Assembly (NCBI GenBank): GCA_944990035.1
Contig: CALYLX010000112.1
Coordinates: 124,001 to 188,000 of the forward strand
Source: Clitopilus passeckerianus
Taxonomy: Eukaryota > Basidiomycota > Agaricomycetes > Agaricales > Entolomataceae
Length of the DNA: 64,000 nucleotides
Direction of reading: 5' to 3'
Shown: piece after piece, positions 35,007 to 45,075 of the stretch
How the letters are laid out: each line of letters begins with the position of its first letter
Position numbering within the stretch: position 1 is the stretch's first letter
The notes under the pieces: model-generated
Seen by the model: only the letters and a program-made list of their open reading frames with translations
What the model was told of the DNA's origin: nothing
The model's database searches: none
Made by a program: the position numbers and the translations under genes

Positions 35007-37074
35007 TTATAGTTGTGCTATTTCATCCCGCAGTCGGCGCGCCTCCTCTTGAATTTCAGCCAATCTACGCTCTTTGTCAGTTTTAGTGACCAGCAATGTG
35101 TTGGAAGGGTAAATGCAGGAGATACGGGGCGGTAGTGAAAGGGTGGGCGGCGATGCGCTTATCTGAGGGGCCACGTTAGGATCCTCAGGGGGTCTTTTCA
35201 AACGAAAGGCCATTCCGGCTGTTACTCGAGGTGAACCAGTCATTTTCACTGGATGGCTCGTATTGCTACAGGTAGTCAGTCATCCCGAGAGCTTGTGAAT
35301 CACCGTTCGACATGAACGTTTGTAGACTGGCTGAAAAATCAGGGTAAAAAGTCTGGATGTCTATGGGGGGGCAAATTTTAGAAGAGAGTGAGGGACATTT
35401 GAAGTTTTAAGTCACCTTGTCCTGGCGCAATACCCGGACTAGTTTTAGCGAAATATTCGAAGACATTGTCGAGGTCGTTCGCTTGTACTGTTGTTACTGG
35501 ACCGCATCAAGGTATAGGGCTAGCTCTGGGAATCCCAGGGAAAGTGATATGAGGTCTGGAGGAACGGTTCATTAAAAATGTACAGTTAAGGTGCCCCAAG
35601 CCTAGATACTTACTGGAAGATATTTCAGTGCAACGTCGTTCCTCGATGAAGTCCCTAATTTTGAATAATCAAAGAGTTCAATGTCAAAAGGTGGACCACT
35701 AAGTTCATCGTTCCACGACGTGGTGGTGTTGATGGAGTTGTTGGTGAACCAATTGTCAAAGTCAAATGGCTCAGAGTAGACTTCTGTTGTTTGCTCCATG
35801 ATAAATGGCTGGGCGGACTGATGATGACACGATTTTTTGGCCTGTCTTCCGTCCTCAGACTCAGTTGATTTCCGCTTGCGTTGAGACGGCGGAGTTGGTG
35901 GCCCTGTGGAGCACGGCGAGGATGATCTACTTGAGCAGAGCTTGGTGTAGACCCTTCCCGGAATGTTGCCGATTGAGAAAAGGGGGAGGAAGGATTGGCA
36001 TGAAATGAATCTTGAGGTGGTGCGTCATGCCTACATTGATACGTTAGACCCCGTTAATCTCGATATAAGTATTTTGTACCTGGTGCGTTTTTGTGGTAAG
36101 TCTGAGGATAGTTCGACGGGAGAGGCTCGACGTTTCTTTCCGGTAGAAGATGGCGGGTTCCCCGTTAAATCCTGCGGCACCCTGACCGCACCCTTGGGTG
36201 TACTGGGCATCGGTGGAGTGGCAGGGGCTGAATCAACTGAAGTTGTTGAAGTGGGAACAGGGGTGGAGTCATGGTCTGGATTTGCGGCTGGTGTTTTCTC
36301 TTCGCTGTGAGCCTCTTCTCCGTCCTTTGGGCCTGGTTCATGCATCATCGAAGTAATATCCAGATCGAGTAGCTTCGACCGAGTTTGTTTTGATACATAC
36401 CCTCCACTCGCCGCTTCATTGCACCGAACTCCAATTCCAGTACAGGGTCGAGTTCTGGACTGTGATGACCAGGATTGAAGAACGTGGTGGCCGCTTGGAC
36501 GATGTCTGTACGTTTATTTCCAAATCGCTTCTTCCTTAGGTTCGTACATCGATGAACCACGTATCGATTGCTTGCAGAGAAGAGTTGGCTTGCTCAGCCA
36601 GGTCGCTTCTGACCGCTTTAGATGGGTAGGGATTGTGAAGATGCTTGAGAAGCCAGGAATGAGCAACTCTAGTGTGTGGCGGTTGGGCCAGGCGGGAATG
36701 ATATTTTTTTGTTGTCGCTGGGCGAGCATGTTTCCTCCAACGGGAGAACTTGTGCCGGTGGTGAGTCCGCGGCCGCTGTTTCTGATGTCTGTTGCTCGAA
36801 TTGGGTGAAGATGGATTCCAATTCTCCCGTGTAGGAGGAATGCAATTCCTGGGTATTTGATTTGATGGAAATCATGAGTTCGCTGGTCAAAGCAACTTTA
36901 GTCGCAGTCTCGTCCCAGAGCGCTTCAATTTCCGCGTCAAGAGGACAGTTGCGCGCTGCAAGCGTGAGATCTTCTGAGAGTGCAGACCAAGAGTCGTGGA
37001 ACGCGAGAAGTGCGTTCAAGTCTCCAGAGAACGAGGTATGAATATCGGTTTGAGCAGCTTTAAGCCTTGGCCAT
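35007..37074 (-). pseudogene. HD1-class mating-type gene, pair 2, degenerate
   Basis: Recognisable HD1 relic on the same layout as the other two HD1 genes, but with several breaks. (1) ATG 37074 is followed by a stop at codon 5 (TAA); the family-like frame (AAQTDIHTSFSGDLNALL) is one base off and has no other upstream ATG. (2) The N-terminal frame runs into a stop at TAG after PPGPTATH; the homeodomain frame (AHSWLLKHLHNPYPSKAV) is offset by one base, and the shift coincides with a 7-A run (plus strand T7 at 36704-36710). (3) Inside the homeodomain, WFIDV is joined to TNLRKKRF; against pair 1, the spacing from TGG TTY ATC to the Leu codon is 11 instead of 30 nt, a 19-nt gap near 36540-36550. 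(4) A further frame change separates VEGMYQNKLGRS from GPKDGEEAHSEEKT. The rest keeps the family's intron position after KRTR and the C-terminal helix ERRLAEIQEEARRLRDEI. Confidence 0.85.
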
Positions 37075-37221
37075 CGTAGCTAAGTGACCTTTGTTGTGCA
37101 TAGAAATGCTGGCTGTAGCTGTGATTTACGTAAGGGTCAGAAAACGGAAGCGAGGCCTTCACACACATAGGTTTGTATTCTTGGATTTTTGACTCTCTCA
37201 AGTCTCTTCCAATTCTACAAT
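37075..37221. promoter_or_regulatory. former shared promoter region, HD pair 2
   Basis: 147 nt between the two relic start regions. It is shorter than the corresponding region in pairs 1 and 3 (203 and 234 nt). Nothing specific was recognised. Confidence 0.3.
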
Positions 37222-38996
37222 ATGGAAGCCTCGAAGGCATTTTTTGACCAGCTTCGACTTATCAATTCTGTGGCTCGTACACGCTTACCATCACGTTTTG
37301 CTTGCACATCATCTTCAAAATCCGGGTCTAGTTTGACCCCCCCTCTCCAATCAAGTATCCCACTCTCAACTTACCCTTGCCTGCGGAATGCGCGTCCACG
37401 TTGGTCGGGTATCCCTGTGATCTTGCCCAAGAAGCATCGGACTCTATCATGCGAGCCTCCATGGAATATCGAGCGACATATGAAGCAGCTCATCGTAGCC
37501 GCGCTGCAGACTTCGTTCACCGTGCCAAGTCAGATCCCGGCATAATGGAGAGCTTCCAACGCTTCATAAAAATAATTGAAGGCCGTTATCAAAACGATTT
37601 AGCTGCGCTGCAACAACATACATTTGAAAGGCTTGCCCGGCTGAAACCACGGCTGTCGACGAAGAGCAAGCAACCAGCCTGCATTCAATCAGGTAATATC
37701 ACACCCTTACCCTGGATTTTTGAAAGCAACTCAGAATTGGCGGCAGGTTTATCTACCCTATCTCGAGAATTTCTTCATACACAATGCAGATCCCAACACG
37801 AAGGACTGCGAGATTCTGGCTCAGAAAACAGCAATGACAACGGACCAGATTCGAAATTGGGTGGGTATCGGACTATCGTAATGATTTAAACAAAGCCTGA
37901 GCTATCCTTTCAGTTTCAGAATCATCGCAGTTGAGCACGGAAAGAAGGGAAGATCCTCAAGAGGCCGTACGGCGAGCTGGTTTCTGTGGTTTTGGCTGAA
38001 AGACACGAGAGACAGAATGTGCCACCCGAGGAAGGACAATTAAATCCATCCAAACGCCAGAAATGCTCTTCTCCATCTCCCCGCAACAATAAGCGCTCAT
38101 CCCAATTAGCGCTTCCCGGCGTCTACACCCATTTGAAATAACGGCACCACCTCATGCATTTCCCGCACCATATCCTCCCGGTGACTGTGGTTACGATCCA
38201 TTCCCTAGGAAGACCAGCCCACCAAAGCCTGTCTGGTATCGCACACCCGCCGAGCACACCGAAAACGGTTAAGCGATCTCAAATTGACAAGCCCCGCGCC
38301 GATTTCAATAGAAAGCTTCACCTGAAGTGTTCGATTAAGAAGCAGGCAGAGGATGAACATCCCAATCAATCCCTACCGTGGAACTCGGGAACTGTTACGA
38401 TTGCGCCACACGCACCGCATCATGCCTTAATCCGCTCCACTGTTTTTAATGCAATCCGAGCAATTCCAGGTTTCAAGGAGGGCTTGAAACCACTGTCACA
38501 AGATGGTACAGCCCTTCCAGCTAATACGGGACCAGATTCCGCTGCGAAAGAGAATACCCTTTCTGGGTCAAGGATCCTTCAGAAAATGGTGCGGCTGCCC
38601 AGAAGGCTACCCAAATATCCTCCAATGCCACGTTTAAGTCCAGCAGTTAGGCCCAATATGTCCTCATCTCCATCGTTGTTGACCAGGCAGTCATCCACAC
38701 CCGCAGGCTCTGTATCACTCCCTGCGTCACAATTCTCCTCTATTTCGAGCACCTCGACGACACGTCGTCGTTCATGTTCGTCATCAAGCAGCTCATCCAC
38801 AGATTCAAGCGGTCTTTTGACCCCCGTAACGGGAGCCACTGATCTTCCAGGGGTTGCCCTTTCTCATATTCCTGATGATAACCCCAATGACCAATGGGAA
38901 TCTTTGCTACCTTTCAACCCTCCATTTCCAAGAGAACATTTTCCTCTGGAGAAAACCCCTTCGGAGTTTGGACAGATATTTGTACCGGAAGCATGA
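37222..38996 (+). pseudogene. HD2-class mating-type gene, pair 2, degenerate
   Basis: HD2 relic with the family's three-exon plan. Exon 2 (37747-37860) is again exactly 114 nt, phase 0 on both sides, and encodes YLENFFIHNADPNTKD...TDQIRNW. Exon 3 starts at 37914 and reads FQNHRS followed by TGA at 37932-37934, where the other copies have Arg (RAR, RQRAR); the frame then continues ARKEGKILKR. This is a nonsense change in the recognition helix, consistent with CGA to TGA. Further breaks: the start frame (MEASKAFFDQLRLINSVART) passes to the conserved frame (PTLNLPLPAECASTLVGYPCDLAQ) with a one-base shift, probably at the C7 run at 37337-37343; the junction of exon 1 with exon 2 is out of phase by one with the donor at 37693; the frame changes again near 38130 (before PPHAFPAPYPP) and near 38255. 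The long frame 38154-38996 is the relic C-terminal region. Confidence 0.85.
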
Positions 38997-39362
38997 CATG
39001 GACCCATCTTTCCTCTTGCACATGCTTGAACTATATCGCGCACAATGATGCCCAATATCTCCAACATCATATACTAACACCTTCAACCCCGCATGACTTT
39101 TCACCTACTATCCAATTTATTTGAATTGGCCTTCAGCCAAGCTCCGATATCTTCAGACCACCGTGAATAGAGATAGCTTATAATACAGATGTGTTTCCAA
39201 TAGGTATAATAATTCAGACATAAATCAAATGCCAGTGCTGAGTACAAATGTGGCTATTGATACATACAGTCATGCAACGTGAAAGGGTATAAAACACACT
39301 CATAACCACGAGAGTGCCATTCAAGGGGGAAGCTGGGGATGTACAGCTGGTAGCTGGTCGTT
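38997..39362. other. intergenic between HD pairs 2 and 3
   Basis: 366 nt between convergent genes, AT-rich and without an open frame or repeat that I can support. Confidence 0.45.
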
Positions 39363-41413
39363 CTACGAAGAAGAGGCAAGTTCCTGTTCTAACTGTAGAG
39401 CCTCGGCACGAATTTCTTCTAATCTCCGCCGCTTTGCTTCCTGAGAAGAGTCTGAAGGTGGGAAGAGTTGGGATAGATCACCGAAGTTGACCTGTGACGC
39501 GGTAAAATCGAGTGTTGAAGCTTGGGGTAAAAAGGAGGATGTCAAATCTACAGAATTTGCTGGAGTTATGTCCCCATGTGAATCCAGGAACCACTCCGGG
39601 AAATTTACTTCTCCAGTTGGCAGATAGGACTCCAAAGGCAGAAGTTCCGATTGTACAGGTCGATGCAAAGAAAAAGTGTGTTGGTCTCCAACGAGCATAT
39701 CTTGCTCTGGGAGCCACAAAGTTGCAGAGAAACCTAGGTATTGTGATGGTTGATGAGTACAAAGTAGAAGGGGGGTGTAGAGATACAAGGACATATATGC
39801 ATACCTGTCTGGGCGGATTGGGAGGCTGCTTCCTCGAATCCATCAAATAGATGGCTGTAGTCGAAGCTTTGGGTGGCAATTTCCAGCCCACCGTGTACCG
39901 AGGGAGGCTCGGCAAGTAAGCCAACACTGGTGAAAGATGAATCAGGTGTAACTAGATGAAATCCGTCAGCCGAACAACTTGGTACCTGGTTATTAAGAAA
40001 GACATACTGGGACCTGAGGCAGGTGAAGCGACAGTTTTGGTGGAGCCGTAATTAAATACTTCAACTTCATATTGCTGGTCAGTGGGATAGTCTGTTAGCA
40101 GATTGTTTCTAAACCAATCGTCGAGGTCGGCAGTATCCGACAGGGTACCTGCTCTGTTTGATGTTTGACATGGCTGGGGATCGTCGGGGGATGCTAGGCG
40201 TGTCCGCTTACTCGATTCCGGGGACAGCTCGTCGTCCGAACGCGGCCGTTTTCGAGGCTGGGAGGGGTATCCTATTTCTTCAAGATCAGGCAGATGTGGT
40301 AGTCTACTACTAGATGATAGCCCTTGTTCTGACGGGGCTGGAGATGAATGTCCCGAAAGTGCACAAGCGCCTGGATTATCAGATCTGCGCGGGTCAGTAC
40401 ACAAAGTATATGAATGATGACTATCTGTCTTACCTGCATCGCTTCTTGCATGAAGTATGGGATGTACTTCCTAGTTCAGGCGAGGGTTCGCACTGTCTTC
40501 CCCACTCTGAACATTTATTAGGGTGTAGGGACTCGTCGGATTCTTGCTCGAGTATTGGAAATGAAGCATCATCGTTCTCATCCGAGGATTGTGCGGGCGA
40601 TGGGTAAGGATTTACAACACGCCTCCTTCGCTTCTTCTCCTTTCCACTACTTTTTTGTAGGGATCGGCCTCCGTCGACCACCGATACCCCACTGTCAGAA
40701 AATCTACCCCCATAAAGGTCCCTAGCCGCGCTTTCTATTGCAGCAAACTCCAATTCTAACAAAGACTCCAGAGATTCCTCGTGTGGATCTGGTTGGAAGA
40801 ATTGCTTAGCGGCGAGGACGATGGTGGCGCGTTTATTCGAAAAATGACTCTTTCGGAGGGCCGTCCAACCGATACGTTGTCGTGCACTGACAAACCAGGC
40901 ATCGACAAGGTCTGATGATGTTCCCGTTGTATCAGCAATATGTTGTCTCGTTTGTTTTGTGGGATATGGATTGTGTAGATTGTCCAGAAGCCATCGGCAT
41001 GCTTTCTCGATGTAGGGCGAACCTCGGTAGTCGGGGAGAAGGTTGCCACGCCTAGAGCTGTCCGACCGCCGAGCTCGATGCTGTGATTTGTTTCGCTGGA
41101 TAGAGGGGCCAGGCCTTGGGGGTGCATCCTCGACCACAACTTGGGCAAAAGCAGCCTTCATCTCCTGGTGAATTGAGGAAGATAATTCCTCTATCTGTAA
41201 GATGTGTTCGTTGAGTAGCTTGAGTCGAAGTGCACTTTCGCTCCATGAATGTATCGTTTCTTCATCTACGTTTTCATGCGCAATAGCGTACTCCACGTTG
41301 TTAAATAATGTTGTAAGCTCCTCGTAGTAGCTGGTCAAAGCACTGCCGCCCGAGATTGCTGTTGCCGACAGGTCTGCTTCAGCACGTAGTAGCCTCTCCG
41401 TAATAGACTCCAT
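39363..41413 (-). CDS. HD1-class homeodomain mating-type protein, pair 3
   Basis: Intact HD1 partner. Four exons (41413-40434, 40384-40008, 39951-39805, 39733-39363) sum to 1875 nt, 624 aa. The variable N-terminal region (MESITERLLRAEADLSATAI...) is followed by the homeodomain, from CRWLLDNLHNPYPTKQTRQ to WFVSARQRIGWTALRKSHF; again Asn51 is Ser. KKRRRRVVNPYPSP is a likely nuclear signal; a second basic region (QPRKRPRSDDE...KRTRLASPDD) lies in exon 2. The acidic, hydrophobic C-terminal part could be an activation region, and it ends with the helix RRRLEEIRAEALQLEQEL shared with the other HD1 copies. One intron more than pair 1. Confidence 0.93.
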
Positions 41414-41647
41414 GGCCTGTGCTTGTCACGTTATGGAGGATAGTGGACCCCCAAAGCGACGAAATTGAGGGCTTGACAGTCGTTTTTGGCGAAACAGCGA
41501 CTTGGAAGCTGTTGTGTGAGTTCGTTATGTAAGCCATTGTCCTCAGCTCTTCACCAACGTTCAACTTTCGACCTCGGCGACCAATTTCCGTCCCCCAGTC
41601 CCTCGCTTATTGCCCCTTCGCATGTCTAGCTGGCTCTATTCATATCG
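41414..41647. promoter_or_regulatory. shared promoter region, HD pair 3
   Basis: 234 nt between divergent start codons; a CCAAT core lies near 41580. CT-rich towards the HD2 start. No heterodimer site was recognised. Confidence 0.45.
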
Positions 41648-43529
41648 ATGAAGAGCACTGATCAGGAACACTATCGCATTGTCGGCAGCTACGCTCGCCA
41701 GATTCATCTCAAAATTCAGTCCCTCAGAGGAACACGTCCCACTAAACCCCAAGCACAAAATATCTATGATCCCTCTTCAAGTACTCTTCCAACAATCGAT
41801 CTTACCCTTCCGCCGGATATTACCCAGGATTTATTTGACCTTGGCTGTCCAGCTTCAACAGCACAAGACCTCGCTACGGTGTTTATCGAAGGTGTCCATC
41901 GGCTAAAACAACATTGGGAAGGAGCATTCTACCGTACTTTTCCTCAATCCAGTTCCAGCCTGAGTGGACACGCACCACCTAATCCAATAAATGCCGTAAA
42001 GCGTCATTACGATAAGCACGTCAATGCACTGCGTCAGGATACTTTCGAGAGAGCTCGCACCATAGCCCGGAGGGTCATGGAAACTACAGAATCAAAACCA
42101 TTATTCAACACTGTTAGTCCAATGATACTTACTCAGCCTACTTTGCAGCTAATAACATTACTTGCAGGCATTTGTATCGATTCTAGAGAAGTATTTTGAG
42201 GTCAATGCATATCCCAATATCAAACACAGGAAATTTTTCGCCGAACAGTCTGGTATGACACTTAGGCAAATCGAAGTTTGGGTGAATTTTTTTTCTTTTC
42301 CACTACTGCCCCAAATTGCTTACAATGACATTTAGTTTCAGAATCATCGTCAACGTGCGAGAAACCAAGGGGAAAAACTGAAAAAGAATCCTGATGTGCG
42401 GCTGAACTTCAGGGTTTCAGAAACTGCTTCTCCCGATTCACAAACAGAGGCCCCAAACGACTCGGAATCTGAATCAGCATTAGCAGCTGATGAAGACTCT
42501 GAGGACGATGGCTCAGTCCCGCCCCGGCAAGTACCATCGGGATCCACAATCAGCGAGAGATCACCCCCACACGCGTTCCCAACCCCCTATCCACCCACCA
42601 GCCGTGAATATGACCCCTTTCCTATCAAGGAAGGCGAACGGAAATTCTCAATACCCTGGTATCGCATACCAGCGAAACCTCGGCCACGGAAGTCCTTCAA
42701 GAAAGTCCCGCCATCTGAGGTTGACGAATTCGCTGAAGAATTGAAGTTGAGATTACGCTTCGTAGACCCTCCAGGCAAGACATATAAACGAAGGTGGGAT
42801 GTGCATCTACGTACCATTCCGTATCCCGCACCGCTACTGTTCTTGGTGCCAAACGAGGAAGCTATCAAACCCGTTCCAACTCTCGACCTACCGGCTGCAA
42901 AGGTGAAGCGTGCTCCCCCTTCAAGAGTACAGGAGGCATTCAAGCCTCCGAATCCCGAAGCGCCGCCCACTACACTCGTACCTCCAGGTTCAAGTGCCAC
43001 CAGCACCAGCACTCAGACCACAGGCAGGTGGATCACTCGACTATCTAGCACAAGGGCCCGAATACCAGCGAGGCCCAGAGCACATACCCGTGCCCTTACT
43101 CCATCAACAAGCTCAACAGTTGACCCTCCACCTTCCACTCCTGCTCGAACTTCCCGGCGTAGGCCATTGGAAACAGACTCGACCTCGTCTTCTGAATCAC
43201 CATCACCCCACAAACGTCGTCGGATATCATTATCCTCTTCATCAGGCAGTTCATCCTCGCTATCAAGTGCGATCACCACTCCGCTACTGGAGCCTACGAG
43301 GCTACCAAGCAAAGCCAGATTACCAACACCTGCTGCATCTGATCACGAGTTCGATTTCAGTTCTCTGGACGATGTATTTGATGGTCTCCCGGTGGTGCAA
43401 CCTCTGACTGAATCGGAAGCGTTCCAGTTTGGCTTCCAGCCACCAACGGTAGCTGCAAAGGATACATGGTCTGTAGACTTCTTTGACTTCTCCGCCCAAA
43501 CACAACCTTTTGTGTATGTACCGTCATAG
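41648..43529 (+). CDS. HD2-class homeodomain mating-type protein, pair 3
   Basis: Intact HD2 partner. Three exons (41648-42112, 42168-42281, 42336-43529) give 590 aa. Exon 2 is 114 nt, as in pair 1, and encodes AFVSILEKYFEVNAYPNIKH...LRQIEVW; exon 3 opens FQNHRQRARNQGEK, so Asn51 is present. The tail is Pro/Ser-rich (PPHAFPTPYPP is shared with the pair 2 relic, showing that they are paralogues), with a basic cluster PHKRRRIS followed by a Ser run and an acidic end (FSSLDDVFDGLPVV) that could be an activation region. The start codon is the first ATG downstream of the shared promoter. Confidence 0.93.
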
Positions 43530-43858
43530 CATTGACTCTTCTCTTTTTGTTTCTCTCGGATCTTGCATTGTTTTGCATTTTGCTCTTGGGTTTTCGCTAC
43601 CACGCTTTTATTGTTATCCATACCGCACCTCACCTTGCTTTTATCATACCCCAGCTTTCGTAATGCATACACATGTAAAGGATGTACCAATAATTGTATT
43701 TGTATCAATTTATTTGATTTGCGCCACGCAAATATTCACATAGACGATTCAAAGTAATTTACAGAGATCCAGGTTTGAGTCCACATTCCTTTACGATCCG
43801 ACTGATATGCCAATGAAGTAGCTACCTCATGCGAATTTGGATGCCTGGGATGTCCCTG
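43530..43858. other. intergenic at the right border of the HD genes
   Basis: 329 nt between convergent genes; T-rich and without recognisable coding sequence. Confidence 0.45.
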
Positions 43859-44792
43859 TCAGTAGCTAGCCCCGGTGGTACCGACATGGTTATCACTCAC
43901 CAGGCTCAAAAGCTGGCCCAAGCCACCGGAATTGCCACCACCAGTGGTACCGCCGCTGAACTTGCTTTGCACCAATAGCTTCATGACAGTCATGGCAGCA
44001 CCGTTGACGGCATCCTGCTTGTTGCCTTGAGCTGCACCACCAGACTTGTCAAACAACTTGGTGGCCTCAGCCATAGCCATGCTGATGAGGTCAGATTGTG
44101 TGTTTCCACCGCCATGACTGCCGGAGCTGCCGGAGGAACCAGAGGTGAATTGTTTGAGGACCTAGGAGAGAAATACAGCGATTTAGATGGCGGGAGTAGG
44201 ACGATGAGGTTCGAAAGGTTGCTCACTTGGAGAGCTGCTGCGCTTCCGAGGGAGCTGGCACTCAAGTTGCTAGTGTTTCCCTTGTTGTATGCCTCGTCGT
44301 GAGCACGTTGAGCATCTTGCTCGTCGATGGGTTGCTGGTGCTCGTTCTTCAAGACGGGCCGTTAGCCTTCGCAGGTATCCATGGAGGAGTAAACCTCACC
44401 TTGTTGCTGTTCAAGAAATTGAGAGCACTGGAGAAGAGATCACTTCCTCCAGAGCCGTGCTTCTCTGCAGAACGGACGACCTCGTCATCGTTAACTACGG
44501 ACCAAAAAAAATCCATGTCAGATCTCTGAATTCTAACATCAAGGGCAACAATGCTCACAGCTAGGACCGTCGTTATGTCCCTGGCCTGATGGACGGTTGT
44601 CTCCTGAATTGAATTCGTGACCTCCGGTCTTGCCGACATTGGCTATAGGGCACGAGAGATGGTGTCATCTAACCGGCTATACGATAATCTAAATGGCCAG
44701 ATCTCACATTGAGAGTTGCTGTAGGCTTCATAGCCTTGCTTTGCGAGGTTGACGAAGTTATCCTGTTGAACATCCGTTACTGGAGAGCTCAT
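43859..44792 (-). CDS. conserved fungal protein, DUF7721-like
   Basis: Function unknown. Five exons (44792-44708, 44642-44559, 44494-44400, 44346-44227, 44161-43859) give 228 aa. The start MSSPVTDVQQDNFVNLAKQGYEAYSN is followed by a Gly/Asn/His-rich linker, NDDEVVRSAEKHGSGGSDLFSSALNFLNSNK, HQQPIDEQDAQRAHDEAYNKGN, LGSAAALQVLKQFTSG and SMAMAEATKLFDKSGGAAQGNKQDAVNGAAMTVMKLLVQS, the pattern of a family widespread in agarics. No signal peptide or membrane helix. It sits where the beta-flanking gene of other A loci is expected, so it or the next gene may be the equivalent; I cannot decide which. Confidence 0.78.
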
Positions 44793-45075
44793 CTCAAGTG
44801 ATAGAATCCATACCATTGTAGTTGTTGAACTTGAAGCGGGGGGTTGTATTGCTAGAGAGCTGCAACTTGCTCGGTTTAAGAAGACGTCACGGCGGAGATG
44901 ATAGATCAAACGACTGATTGTGCTGTGCGCGATAATCTAGCCGATGTCCGGGTTCTTCACCGCCTTCAAGCACAATTAAATGTCAAAGATAGAGATAGTA
45001 AGAAATTATTTCTGGTTCACGGCATTATACAACTAGTATTACATCGGATTGGATTGTATCTAAAGTTCAAGGGTA

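Noticed and set aside
36345..36560. Explaining the HD1-2 homeodomain break as an intron
   Set aside because: The bases between the Trp-Phe-Ile-Asp codons and the next conserved block are only 11 nt, with no usable GT-AG pair, and the other HD1 copies are uninterrupted there.
35007..38996. Reading the pair 2 breaks as sequencing errors only
   Set aside because: The A7 and C7 runs could be read errors, but the 19-nt gap and the TGA cannot be explained that way, and other genes in the window have intact frames over similar runs.
43013..43312. Open frame on the minus strand inside HD2 pair 3
   Set aside because: It is a shadow of the Ser/Pro-rich coding region and shows no domain.
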